Source: Heliopora coerulea
Lineage: Eukaryota; Cnidaria; Anthozoa; Scleralcyonacea; Helioporidae
Assembly (NCBI GenBank): GCA_030142905.1
Contig: JASJOG010000295.1
Span: 124,001 to 188,000, forward strand
Direction of reading: 5' to 3'
DNA: 64,000 nt
The notes beneath the pieces were generated by a model that was given only the letters and a program-made list of their open reading frames with translations, searched no databases and was not told where the DNA came from. A program made the position numbers and the translations under genes. Positions within the stretch are counted from its first letter, which is position 1; each line of letters starts with the position of its first letter. Positions 12,930 to 24,600 of this stretch are shown piece by piece.

Positions 12930-13569
12930 GTAATATTGTCTGGTGCATAAATATCTTGGGACACAACCCTGGACGTACGTTTCGGCCTTCTACAGTGGCT
13001 TCTTCAGCAGGGATTTGGGGTTGGCAGTCATTGTTAAACATTGGAAAGAAAACGGTAATCAGTATAAAATAAAATGAGATAAAATAAAATATAATTAAAA
13101 GGAGATAAAATATCTGCTCATCAGGGTTGTTGTGTGTCGTGGAAAGGCCAATTGTGCTTGCCATCGTAAACTTAAGGAGAGTTTAGTACATGTTGAGAGA
13201 AGGTGGGCATTCGTGTTAGCGTTGGACAGGTAAGGGGAACGTGAACGGGTTGTGATGTGAAGTTTAACTGAATAGTGTTTTTCGTTCCCAGTAAATAAAA
13301 GGTGTGCGGATTGAATGTGTGCTGCAAGGATAGCTGTGAAGTGTTGGGTCATAAGAGGGCCGTATTGCAAGCTGGGTTCATGTGTTGTTTGACACCATGT
13401 TAAACATCAAACAGTTTTGTGTCGTTACTAGTAAAAATGTTTTAGTTATAATCTCTTCTGAGTTATCGTCGAGTTCAGTATCTTCTTTTAACATACCTAT
13501 GTAGGTGTCGATGCCTTTGTTATTTGATGTGTTGGTATATAGACTCCTGACGCCTATAGTGACCGGCAT
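12930..13569 (-). pseudogene. Penelope-like retroelement RT fragment
   Basis: A minus-strand frame (13569-13378) contains VRSLYTNTSNNKGID followed by FLLVTTQNCLMFN. This corresponds to the Penelope-like RT signature in which DVxSLYTNIP is followed by an asparagine/phenylalanine-rich strand. The usual Asp before VRSLYTN is replaced by Gly and the downstream catalytic block is missing. Downstream, GTACGTTTCGGCC...CTTCTTCAGCA (about 12974-13009) is a motif I associate with ends of such elements. It is a short, inactive fragment; the family call is moderate. Confidence 0.45.
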
Positions 13570-13599
13570 TATGTTAATGAGTAGATTGTTGTTAAATGA

Positions 13600-16500
13600 A
13601 AGTAAGCGGAAGATTCTGTTGTTTAGTTTTTGTGTGTCATTTCTAATGTGTTATTGTCGTGATGTGGAAGGTTGGTGATGTAACAGACGATACGTGGACC
13701 TGTAACGGGGCAAATAATGTTTATTCATAAAATAATTAGAGTTACTAAAGTGGAATGTAAAAGATACAATAACAGAAAGCCACGCCTAAAGTAACTGGTT
13801 GGACAATACGATAAAAAGGGGAATTAAAAGAGGATCAGAAATCAGATGAAAAACCGAACTGCGTGGTTGTGATTACTCATAGTTTTGGATTCGTTCTCGC
13901 CACAGACCAATGACGTCCAGTGTTGTGTGACTTGCGGGTAAGGACCTGGACTCGAGTAGTCGTGGCTCGAGGATTCAGTCCAAGTTTACTACGAGTCCAG
14001 CTGATTTCCGTGCTTTTTATTTTCCCCGTTAATTTTTTTTCTCCAAAGATTGTAGAATATTTGACCTCTTACTTGAGGCAACATTCATCATCCCCAGTCT
14101 CCATGAGAATGTAAGAGAAAAAGCCCACAACTATGCAAGCTGGCAGTGAAACTACTTTCAGTAACAGATTGAAGTGCTGTAGTAGAAAGGGCCCTTTGTA
14201 CGGGATGAATCGCCATGCGTCCTCACCGAGCAGGGCTGGAGCGCAAACACTTTCGATACCTCGCGAGTAATCTTGATATGTACCTATTACTGGCTTAATT
14301 CATGCGACATGTGAGGTAGGACGCAGCTGTCTAGTGCCTGTATTAACACAAGTATGAAGGCCATTTATACATTGAACAGTCGAACTGGGACTTGCACTTG
14401 AACTCGACATGCGCAGTGATATCAAGTATCACGGCTTTGAACCCTGCCTAACGGTCTCACGGTATTTCATTTTTTGGTTGATTCTGCCTTCTGTCCTCAA
14501 TGTCGAAAAAGCCGACAAACTATAAGCTCACGGTCATTGATTGTAACTCCCATTTGGACATCACATCTCAATGACTACCTCACGTTACTTTATAGAAACC
14601 ATTATGGGGCTCTAACATGAAGTAACCTGTAAAACTCTCCTCAACCCTCTACGCACTGAGAGCATGCTGAGAATGAGGCAACAGTGTTGATAACTTGTAT
14701 TTTTCATCATCAAATTTCGCAAAATTTGGTAATGAAAATAACCGTTTCGTAATGAACTCTAGTAAATTTGGTAATTAAGAAAGTTACAATGTACCATACG
14801 GCATGTTGACCCAGGTACAATGTTCCTTGGGGGTAGTGTCCTACGGCAGCAATTTCTGGTATAGTTCTGAACGCACAATCTCACACTTTCAGACTATCGA
14901 GACTTGGAATCTTTGCATGTAATGGACTCGGACACAAAAAAGGTTGGATCGGATTGATACCGGCGGACTCGGACTTGTATTCGGAGCCTAACTGACTGGA
15001 CTCAGCGTGTTTGCCCAAGGCAAATGTTGTGGCGGGAAAATGGTTAGCCAGTCAGAACGTTGAAACAGAAGCGTATCCCACAAACAGTCTCGTTCCGCCT
15101 TTGGAGGCTAAAGCATCGTTGCTGGTGAGTTTGTATAGACTCTCATAACCAATGTTTTCAGATGGAAACACTGCAACACACAGCCTTGCACGTTTCATTG
15201 CAACATCGGCAATCAAATTGCTGCCATTTACAAGTTACTGGCAGGCGTACCATTTTTTTTCACGTCCTTTTGCGTTTCAAAGGTACGTGTTTTGCAGAAG
15301 AACTCGACGTTTGAAACCAGTTTTCTAACATGGGGAAAAATAAAAGGGCAGGACGTTTTGTTTTGCCCCAGTCCCTTTAAAAACCATAGCAAAAATCGCC
15401 CGACGAACTCTAGCCCGTGAATGACAGTAAAGGAAGCTGGTCTGAGAAAGTAAGTTTTTGTATTGCGTGCGTGTTTAAGGCCAGGTTAAACCAAGTAAAA
15501 GAGCTAGAAAAATAACATAACTGACCTCGAAAAACTCAGCTAGGGGAACAGGTGCACTTCCCCACTTGATAGGTTACCGAAGTCTATTCTTTGTCCAGTA
15601 AATTTTCGTTGAGATCCTGGTGATTCATCTCCTTCAAATATCAAAAAAAAGTTGGCTGTGGGTAAAAAGGCCAGCTATTCTTGTTCCACCACGAAAAGGA
15701 ATCATAACTTTTACAACCAGGTGACACAATTAAGTTATAGTTATCTATATGTGGCAGTACATAAAATCATAACATTTGTAAACGGTAACAAGGAAATGTT
15801 CACAACAAAATAAACACGTTTGAAATGCCATTCACTGTCTCCTTTTGGGGGCAAACAAAAATTAAGGTAATTTTACAAAATGCCAATGCCACTGTCCCCT
15901 TCGTAATCCGAGTCCAAGAACTGCATCGCCGTATCTGCCTCCAAGATATCAGAAGGCGTAGATTCATCACATTCAAAAGGATTCGTTCTTGGTTAACTAG
16001 AAGCAAACACTAAAAACAAACTCTACGCGCAAGCCACTGAAAAGATGAAGAGAGAAGTTAGGCTAGTTGAACCAGCAAAGTTCTGAGCCTTTAGATTGAG
16101 TTGTACTGTACTCAAATTTTAGTACTATCCGCACTATCCAGTTGACTGCTGAATTAGTTGTCTTATACGATTGAAAGCAAGTATTTTATAACTATTTTAA
16201 TGAACACATTTAGGCATTCATGTATTCAATAAGCTCCCTACTTACTTGGAAATTGCAGTCATTGTAGAGAAGTAAGCTCTAACAGTTTTGACACATGGAC
16301 ACCGCCATCTTGAAAACCGTGAGTGAAGTGGGCACCAGTGTTCATAAAATCTCATAAATACCGTAGAAATATAAAGTATAGTGTGTAATGTCGTAAATTT
16401 TTCACAGTACTGATTAACAACTGCCAAAACAGCTCTCGATTTACCTCATATAGAGATGGAATTCAAATTTCAAATGCCCCGTAGCCGTGTATGTTTTTTT

Positions 16501-16740
16501 TCAAATTTCAAAGTCACGTAACAGCTTTTAAAAACAAAAATTCTCGGTGCAAGATATTGATATTCAATCAACGTGTTCTTCAATAAAAAAAAAAAAAAAA
16601 AAAAGATAAAATCAAAAAATCAAAATATATTGAAAACAAAAAGAAAATCGTCTAGCCTCGTTTTCATGTTAGGTTGTTCTTATCGATTTCATACATGCGC
16701 CTTCTACAAGACTCCCAATTCATTGCTTCACTGAGTCACA
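13600..16740. other. Intergenic, no supported gene
   Basis: I see no recognisable coding exon, RNA gene or complete mobile element. A short acidic minus-strand peptide frame near 15890-15990 is noted among the rejected items. A long A-run lies near 16583-16603. Confidence 0.4.
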
Positions 16741-16767
16741 CAAGTCATCCTTTCTTTTCTTGGTCCT

Positions 16768-17553
16768 ATGAGAAAATCGCTCCAGACTAAGGATTGTAAC
16801 CTTGCAGATGCCTACCATGATGTTGCCCTAGCAAAGGATTGTATCAGCGATGTTAGAAATGATGAATGTTGGGAAAAGGTGTGGAATAGAATAGAGCAAG
16901 TCGCTGCGGTGAAGCCTCGAGCAGCAAACGTTCAAGGTCATCGAGCCAATGCAGCTGCAAGTTTGGGTGTGGACCAGAAGCCATCTGACTACTACAAAAT
17001 TACTGTTTATTATCCTTTCATTGACCAAGTGATCAGGAGCTGGAGAGCAGATTTTTAGATAACCATAAAGGACTCAGAGCTGGCCAAATTATGGTGCCGG
17101 TCCATCTACCAAAGCTGACGGAAAGTGGAGTTGATGCCATCCACACATACTACAGCAGATTTCTGTCTTATCCGGAGAAAGCCAACCTGGTGACAGAAGT
17201 AGCCAAATGGAAAAAGAATTATGATTCAGTCGAAGCGCATGAGACCGAAGACAGCTAGTGAAGCGTTACCTGAATGCTGTCCAAAAACTTTCCCAGCAAT
17301 CGGCAAAATCCTCACTATATTTCTCACAACACCAGTTGGTAGTGTTTCATGTGAAAAATCATTCCCTGCCCTCCGGCGTCTAAAGCTATGGACGCGTTCT
17401 TCAATAGCAGAAGAACGGCTAAGTGGTCTGGCAATGCTGCTAATCCATCGTGATACCAAGAACATTCCAACCCCACAGGATATTTATGAACGGAAATCTA
17501 ATTGGAGACATCTTTTACACAAAAAAGACGAATTAGGCAGATTGTTAGAATAA
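16768..17553 (+). pseudogene. Broken hAT-family transposase C-terminal half
   Basis: Three successive frames read as one protein. First is a segment with NLADAYHDVALAKD and KPSDYYKITVYYPFID (16768-17058). A middle part is in another frame (about 17059-17220). The hAT C-terminal dimerisation block (17221-17553) has SVSCEKSFPALRRLK, EERLSGLAMLLIHRD. This is the arrangement of ZMYM1/52-kDa-repressor-like hAT transposases, whose C-terminus mediates dimerisation. At least two frame changes and one stop make it inactive. The N-terminal BED/THAP part and terminal inverted repeats were not found. Confidence 0.75.
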
Positions 17554-18535
17554 CACTTCTGTGTCTACTTTAACGCGGCTGGGAGATGGTATACATGTAT
17601 GTCTCAAGTTTTCCAAACCTCGGAAATATTGTTGTAAACAGCTAAAATGTTAAAAAAAAATTGATTTTTAAGAAAAATATTTCATTAAGAATACTGAAAA
17701 TGGCATTTCACAGTAAGTAGAATTAAAATATTTCAAGGGAAGTGCCACCAGACCCCATTAATTGCTTATCTCGTCGGAACTTGTTTAACTGCCCCACCAG
17801 GAAAAATATGCTAGCTACGGCCCTGTTTAAATTGGTTAAAACGGTCATAGCGTTCCTAGTCGGTTTGATAGCTGAACTGGTAAAGCAGCGGTCCGCTATC
17901 CCGAAGATGGGAGTTCGAATTTTGCTGGAGTCAACTTTTTCAAAAGAGTTTAAGAATTTAAGATAATTGTGGAATTATAGTAACATTTACTGCATTTTGT
18001 AAGAAATCTACATTTATTTTCAAAAATGCAGTGGGTTTATTCAGTGCAGTCACCACATTCCTTTTTTGCTGATGTGATCATTTTATGTTTGGGTCCCTCA
18101 ACTCAAAACATCTGGCATGCACAATCTTTTTATGCATGTATAACCCGGCGGTAATAAGCGACAAATTTCTATTTAATAATGTCCATACTTTTCATAACTG
18201 GAATAACACAAAGGTAGGAATTCCAGCTATGCAGTTTTTAACCTTCAGTATAAATTTGTTTTGGGTTTTTGTACTCGAAACATAACAACAAAAGCATAGA
18301 TCAATTTCACCACGGCAAAATTTGTGTACCTTAACAATAGTTATCTCATGACACAACCACAATTCATTGTTTCAAAAGAAGCGTTAAATCCCTTATTCAA
18401 CTCATTACTATTCAGGAGCGTGATAACCTTACAAAAGAGTGAGATAACTATTTATAAATTCATGTTTACGTGTATTTCTTTTGTTTTTCCAGGTCGCATT
18501 AATAACTAATTTACCTCACTATAATTCATTTGTAC
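17554..18535. other. Intergenic with one degenerate tRNA-like block
   Basis: AT-rich DNA without a supported gene, except for the tRNA-like block at 17861-17934 listed separately. Confidence 0.4.
17861..17934 (+). repeat. Degenerate tRNA-like sequence (SINE head or tRNA pseudogene)
   Basis: TAGCTGAACTGGTAAAGC resembles a pol III A box/D arm and GGGAGTTCGAATT a B box/T arm, at tRNA spacing. The T stem does not close well (GGGAG/TTTGC) and the acceptor pairs only partly, so it is not a functional tRNA gene. Confidence 0.4.
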
Positions 18536-18545
18536 TAATACTACC

Positions 18546-18673
18546 TCAAGTTCGATACTCAGAAAATGGTTTCTGAGCCCCAGACGGGGATCGAACCCGC
18601 AACCTTCTGATGACCGGTGCGGGTTCGATCCCCGTCTGGGGCTAAGAAATCATTTTCTGAGTATCGAGCTTGA
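18546..18673. repeat. Palindromic pair of tRNA-SINE fragments
   Basis: The left arm (18546-18604) is the reverse complement of the right arm (18617-18673), separated by about 12 bases. The right arm reads GCGGGTTCGATCCCCGTCTG (tRNA T arm and 3' acceptor half), then AATCATTTTCTGAGTATCG and a GCTTGA tail. The tail matches that of the SINE at 28671, so this is two SINE pieces head to head. Confidence 0.65.
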
Positions 18674-18737
18674 AGATCGTTCATCTACCTTAATGTATCC
18701 AAGCTCTTACGTTTCTCAAACATCAAACTATCATAAG

Positions 18738-18787
18738 TGACGTCAAACCGGGTCCTATTAGGACTGATACGACCCGGTTTGACGTCA
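18738..18787. repeat. Perfect 17-bp palindrome with TGACGTCA boxes
   Basis: TGACGTCAAACCGGGTC (18738-18754) is followed after 16 bases by its exact reverse complement (18771-18787). Each outer end contains TGACGTCA or a near match, the cAMP-response-element octamer. It could equally be the ends of a tiny foldback element; no adjacent promoter is evident. Confidence 0.55.
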
Positions 18788-18935
18788 GCGGAGTTAGTAT
18801 TAGTTGAATTTTGGCAAACATGATATTACAAAGTAATACCATGAAATTTCGGTACATTAGCTATTAAACATCCCGCTCGATTCGAGTCATTTTGCAAAAT
18901 TTCCTTGGGGCTTCGGCCCTCGGCAAGGCTACATT

Positions 18936-19208
18936 TTCATACATTTTCACAATTTGTAAGAGAAATATACATCGTACAGAGACATGCTATGTACCAAAAC
19001 ATTCATCTCACTCAGAGGAATGTTTTGGTACATAGCATGTTCTGTACAACGTATATTTCTCTGAAAATATTGGGAAAACTGTTGTCTTTTCACCCATGAC
19101 AGAAAGGCGATATCGGAAAGGCAATATTTTTGTACATTTTCCTAATTTGTAAGAGAGATGTACATCATCCAGAGACATGCTTTGTACCAAAACATTCCTC
19201 TGAGTGAG
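18936..19208. repeat. Three copies of one ~75-bp repeat in +, -, + orientation
   Basis: The shared unit contains TTTGTAAGAGAAATATACATC, GAGACATGCT and TGTACCAAAACATTC. Copies are at about 18945-19010 (+), 19018-19072 (-) and 19135-19197 (+), with a few substitutions. This is probably a decayed inverted-repeat element. Confidence 0.6.
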
Positions 19209-19305
19209 ACGAGTCTAGTGACATATAGTATGTCCGTCTAGTAGGATAGGTATCACTTTCCCACTAAAAAATCCAAACCCTATATTGGCTTTCTGTTATG
19301 ACAGA

Positions 19306-19372
19306 CACACAGGCACACGGACACAAACACACAGACACAGACACACAGACACACGCACAGACACGCAGACAT
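19306..19372. repeat. (CA)n/(GACACA)n-rich microsatellite
   Basis: Irregular repetition of ACACAGACACA and related units over about 65 bases. Confidence 0.8.
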
Positions 19373-19595
19373 TCAGTTCAAAAGCAACTGGAGTTCAGGT
19401 TGTACTGGTATGTAGAATTTGAGTATAAACAATACTTACAATATTTAAAATATTTACACAGAAAGGCAGACAGATAGATAACTTAGTTAAACATAAAACC
19501 AACTGGATTAAGGATTAGGCCTTTCATTTTCTCTTCAGCCTCTTCTTTTGGCGGATGAATGTTTTGAATTTGTCCCCGAGTTGGGAGTAGGTAAA

Positions 19596-20590
19596 TTAGC
19601 CGCGAGGGGCAATCCCCAACTCTCTGCATCTTTTGTTTTTCCTTATGGCCTGAATTATTATGCTCCTTCTAAAATTTTCGTACGGAGGTAGGCAGCTCAC
19701 CGCATCCTCGAACACTAATTCTTCGGCTTGATTAAAGAGCCCCCGTGAACCTGACGTTTTCGAACTTGGCACGGAACGTGCTGTGCTAGTGCCACTGTTT
19801 GATTCCATTGCCCTTGGTATTCGTGGGTTTGGGATTCGTGACCTTGTCATTCCACTAGTTGACGGCTGGTTGGGGTCAGGATCAGGGTTCGGCGGGTTCA
19901 CTATCGTTTTAAGATAGGCCACGAATTGGTGGGGTGTGGCCTTGGTGTTGGGGCAGCTTGCCTGGAATACGTGGATGTCTTCCTCTCTCAGCATCTGACC
20001 TTGAAACAGCATGCCGTCAAATCTGGATAAGAGCTGCTTTTCTATGTGGAACGCCAGCTCCTCCGGAAACACTGAGGGTTCCTCGTCACCTTGGCCCATG
20101 ATGGTAGTCTTTATAAATGCCGCAGTACGTGCCCTCTCTCTGACGAGATCCGACAGATTATAAAATCTGTCGGCTGTGGCATCGGAGTGCGACATATGCT
20201 GGGCCAAGTCTCTTGTGGAAATAGACGAGGTAACCTGCGGTGGCAGCGTTCTGAAATTTGTTACAGCTGATTTTCGGATGCGCTTACCCGACATTTTGCC
20301 CTTCACTGCCGGGTAAAGTATGCTGGGCATGACAATCAACCTTTCGGAGGCCTTGTTCGAATCCATGGGATTACCATCCTTCGTAATGAAGAATGGCTCT
20401 CCCCTGGTGATGTATCCTGGTAAACAAGGGAAGATAGTCGCTTCGTTCGTGTGGAAGGGTAGAAATTTTTCGAGGTATATCTTGGCCAGTTGGTACGTTG
20501 TTCTGTCCCAACCAAGTGAAGGTGTTTTGTGTTTCACGGTGCCGGTGATGAAGAGACCATTTTCTTGGTCCCACTTACCCTTCGCGTCTT
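19596..20590 (-). CDS. Tyrosine-recombinase-like protein, C-terminal part (Crypton/YR element?)
   Basis: A 313-residue frame (counted from a GTG at 20537, open upstream to about 20590) carries a compact tyrosine-recombinase pattern. RIRKSAVTNF resembles the HxxR helix with Arg at residue 88, LAQHMSHS holds the GHS-like His at 117, and RFYNL holds the candidate nucleophile Tyr at 126. The spacing fits the C-terminal catalytic core. The first catalytic Arg and the N-terminal domain are not present here. The frame runs into a TAA just upstream, preceded on the minus strand by an AG that could be a splice acceptor, so this may be the last exon of a longer gene or a truncated element. The tail is Pro/Ser-rich and basic. 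Crypton-type or other YR retroelement/transposon origin is inferred; a domesticated gene is possible. Confidence 0.5.
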
Positions 20591-20599
20591 AATTGATCG

Positions 20600-21647
20600 T
20601 ACACACGGCTTTCAACCTCTGCTTATCGGAAGCCCACTGTCCACTGGTTTGTTTATCAATTTTGACAGTTTTATTACCTTATCTTTTAAACGTGGTTTCG
20701 TCTGCACCTTCACTTAACTGATATTATAAAATTCTCTCATCATACCACATATTTCCTGACGAGTATAATTTCAAGCTGTTAACTAACTTTAGTTCACAGC
20801 ACTTTGCTAACACACATCAACTTTCACATCTTAGACAAAACATATTTTGCAATCAAAGCTTACAATGCACGGCAGTACTGGACTGCACGAAAGCACTGAT
20901 CGCAAAGCTTTATTTAGCCACGAAACAGTTTTTTTTTCTTTTTTTTTTTTTTAGGACGCGAAAGTTGATGTGTGTTAACACAATGCTGAGAACTAAAATA
21001 CATGTTAAGATTCCATTTTGTCCCCGCAATAGACTGGACAACTGTCTTCAGCTGCATAATTTAATGTTGTGAGGTAAGATAGTTTTGAAAGGGTTCAGGA
21101 GAGCAGAAAGTGGTGAGTAGAGCATTTTACATTGCAAAACAGTCCTCGAAATACTGGCGAAATAGAAGAGCTACGAACTGTCCAACTGAATTCAGTTTAT
21201 GTACGAATTATGATAGTTCTATTCCATTATCTTTCATACCTTTTAGGATTTCATATAACCTTAAATCGACCCTGCAACAGACCAGAAAAATATCTTGCAT
21301 AATTGAAATTTTGTTCTCCCTAATGTATAGTAGAATGGTGTTAATGGTCGTCTGTTGTCGCTAAAGAATGCCCTTTGATGCAAATGGTAGCATATCTACA
21401 CTAATGAATGTCACTTTCTATCCAAAAAAAAAAAAATATGTTAATTAAAAGTGACAGAACCGTTAAAGAATGTCGATTGTATAAAATGAATGTATTTTTG
21501 CGTTAACGAATTTGAGGCTGGCATTAATGATAGTATGTTTTCTGGTAATGAACCACTGATCTCTAAATAAGACTGGATAGAGCAACTCCAGTCTCTCGCT
21601 CAGCGAAAATTGAGGCCGGAAGTGAAGCTGAAAATCTTACTGCGGCC
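20600..21647. other. Intergenic, AT-rich
   Basis: No gene supported. Contains T-rich (about 20929-20953) and A-rich (about 21425-21437) homopolymer runs. Confidence 0.4.
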
Positions 21648-21652
21648 ATATT

Positions 21653-24600
21653 AGTCGGCCGGCCGGGCTGGCAAAAAACGCTTCAAAAAAAGTCCGATGG
21701 CATTTTTTTGTTAGAAGCTGGTAACCACGCTAGAAGTTTAGTTTAGTCTTTAGTATTAACGTTTTGGGGGGTTATCACTGTTGCTTTTGAGTTTTAAACT
21801 AAAAAAATCGATGTTTTCTCGTGATTTTTGCGAACAGCCCATTCGCAGGCTATTCTACTCATCGAATGTCTATCGGGGCTTTCCTCCAAGACTGTTTACC
21901 CTGAGGTGGACGTTGATTGGCTGTTGGGAAATTTCTTAGCCAATCAACAAGCGAGATTGTAAACAACAAAAACTTGTGGATATATTTCATACTGCTGGCC
22001 ATATAATTGGAATGGATACAATTAGAAGGATAGACACAACAATAGCAACAGACATTCTGGATATGCATGAGAAGAATGGTAATGTTTACATTCCCTATGA
22101 ACTTTCACCATATGCACCTGGTCGTGTTATTCTGGCTTCATGTGATAACATTGATGTATTAGAAGCAATCATTGATGGTCAGAACATATTTCACTGCATC
22201 CAGATGATGTTATGGCAGCAGGGACCCAGAAACCTGCGGCCAAGAAAAGATTATCCAAAGATCGGATGAGCACAAACCTTGACTCCTGACATGCTGGCAC
22301 CTCTTCACAAACTAGATTCTGCCATTCTTCCAAAAGAGAAACCAAGTCCAATCTTTCCTGTTGGTGTGGAAATCACCCCAGAGAACTGGTTTGAAGTTAA
22401 TGAGGAATGGAGGGAATCAAAACTAAAAGACATGACATGGCTGCTAGCACAAATGTATGATACAGAGGAAGCCATTGCTGCATGGCCAGCATTCAATGAG
22501 ACAATTAGTTTAAATGACTCCCCTGTTACAACACCTGGAATGCTTCCCATTCTCCAAGCACTGGCAGATGACAACAACACTGTCACAACTGTAATTAATC
22601 GCTTTGTTGAAATAACATCAAAACTTGGACAACCATACACAGTGATTACTATGGATCAGCCACTTTACAGCAGAGCTAAAGAACTTGTCTGGGCAAATCA
22701 AGAGAGGTACCAAGATGTTGTTTTGGTCATGGGGCACCTTCATATTCTGTTTAATTTCCAGAAAGCCATTGGACAACACATGGAGAACACTGGTCTGGTT
22801 GATGTATGGTTAGAAGCAGGGGCATTTGCAGAGGGTAGTACTGATGCTATGATGGAAGATAAAGCATATTACAGAGCTGTTCGAGGGCACATGTTGACAT
22901 ATGAAGCATTGTGGCAAATTTACTGGAATTTTTTTAGTTCATGGTGCAATGTTGGAAAAACTATTAATTTATCAACCAAGGTGATAGGTATTGTTGAGGA
23001 ATTTAGTGCAAGCACACCAGATAATGATGGTATACAGAGATCAGTAAGTGATGTCATGGAAGCACTTGACCAAGGAAATATTGTAGAGATGACTGAGGAG
23101 TTTGATAAGAATTTTGTTGATTGTCCAAACTTTGTTGTGTGGCGAACATATATGAAGATGGTGGAAATTTTGCTAAACTTTATCAGAGCAAATCAAGATG
23201 GTGATTGGCTCCTTCATCTGAATTCATTTGCTGCAATGTTGCCCTGGATGACAATATATGACCATACTAATTATGCTCGATGGGGGCCTATCTATTTGGC
23301 TGAAATGAAAGGTTTGGAAACATCACATCCAGAATTATTTAAAGAATTCATGGCTGGTAATTTTGTTGTAAAGCATAGGAATGGAAGATTTAATCAAGTT
23401 CCAATTGACCAAGCAACTGAGTGGCAAAATAAAGTATGCAAGATATCAAGTGGAATTATTGGAATAACAAGAAATGATACAGCAAGAGACAAGTTTTGCA
23501 TCACCTGGGCTGAGCACTCTTTGGTTTCACATTTGACAACGGTAATGTTGGACTTGGAAGAAAGCAATGATGAAAAGATATCAACTAGAAAAGAAGCTCA
23601 GCCATCTAGAAAGAAGTTTGACAAAGATATAGTTAAACATTTTAAGAAGCAATTCATGCGATTTGATGTCTTCAAGTTGCCTACATCAGGAAAGGGTGCA
23701 CCTGTTATTTCACAAGATGCTGATAACCAAGAAAAGGAGTTAATTAGTCCCAGTCTTCAACTAACTTCTATAGCCACAAATGATGTTGCTACAAGTGAAA
23801 TTCAGCAAGACATGCTTTCTGAAGAGAATCTGGGAAGACAATTGGTATCTAAACATGTGACAAGCTGGTTTATTAAGAAAGAAGTCCCATTCTTTAATTC
23901 ACTTAAGAAGAACAACAGTAAGACATTCAAGACTTTGTACCAAACAACAGTTCTAGTAAAACAAAATGAACAAAATGTGATAAAAGCAGACAGAAAGTTA
24001 CTGCAGCATCTTCTCACAGCTTCAATGGCAGGCCGACAAATCAAGATGGATGAAATTCTACAACATGAACTAGCCAGTTTGCCTTTATCCTTAGCAAAAA
24101 TTAATGGAGACATGAATACTACAACCAAGGCAGATATGACTGACATATTGATGGGTGATATTGAAGTTCTACATAGTATCCCATATCAGGAAGATTCAGG
24201 TAAGACATGTATAATAATTGATGGACATGCACTCATTCAAGCTCTGGGTAAACCACCGAATTGCAAAACCTTCCAGGATTATGGAGGTGTGTTCTTGAGA
24301 GCTGTGGCAAAAGAATTGGATGAAAGCATTAAACGAATTGATGTACTATTTGATACCTATATTGAAACCTCGATGAAAGCTGCTGCCCGAGCAAAACGAA
24401 ACACCAAGAAAAGGCCAATACTTAGGGTTATTGATAGAGAGGATTTGCCTCTTCCACAAGTCTGGGGAAACTTTATCGCCTTGCCAGAAAACAAAGCTGA
24501 CTTGGCCAATTTCTTGAGTGAATATCTCATGCAACGTGGTCATGAGCTCTTAGCAAATTGTGAGCTGGTCACAAGTGGTGGATATAAAGAAACAACAAAG

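Noticed and set aside
15885..15995. Minus-strand acidic peptide frame with FLDSDYEGDSGIG
   Set aside because: Short; the upstream AG does not give a clean phase and no homologous family was recognised.
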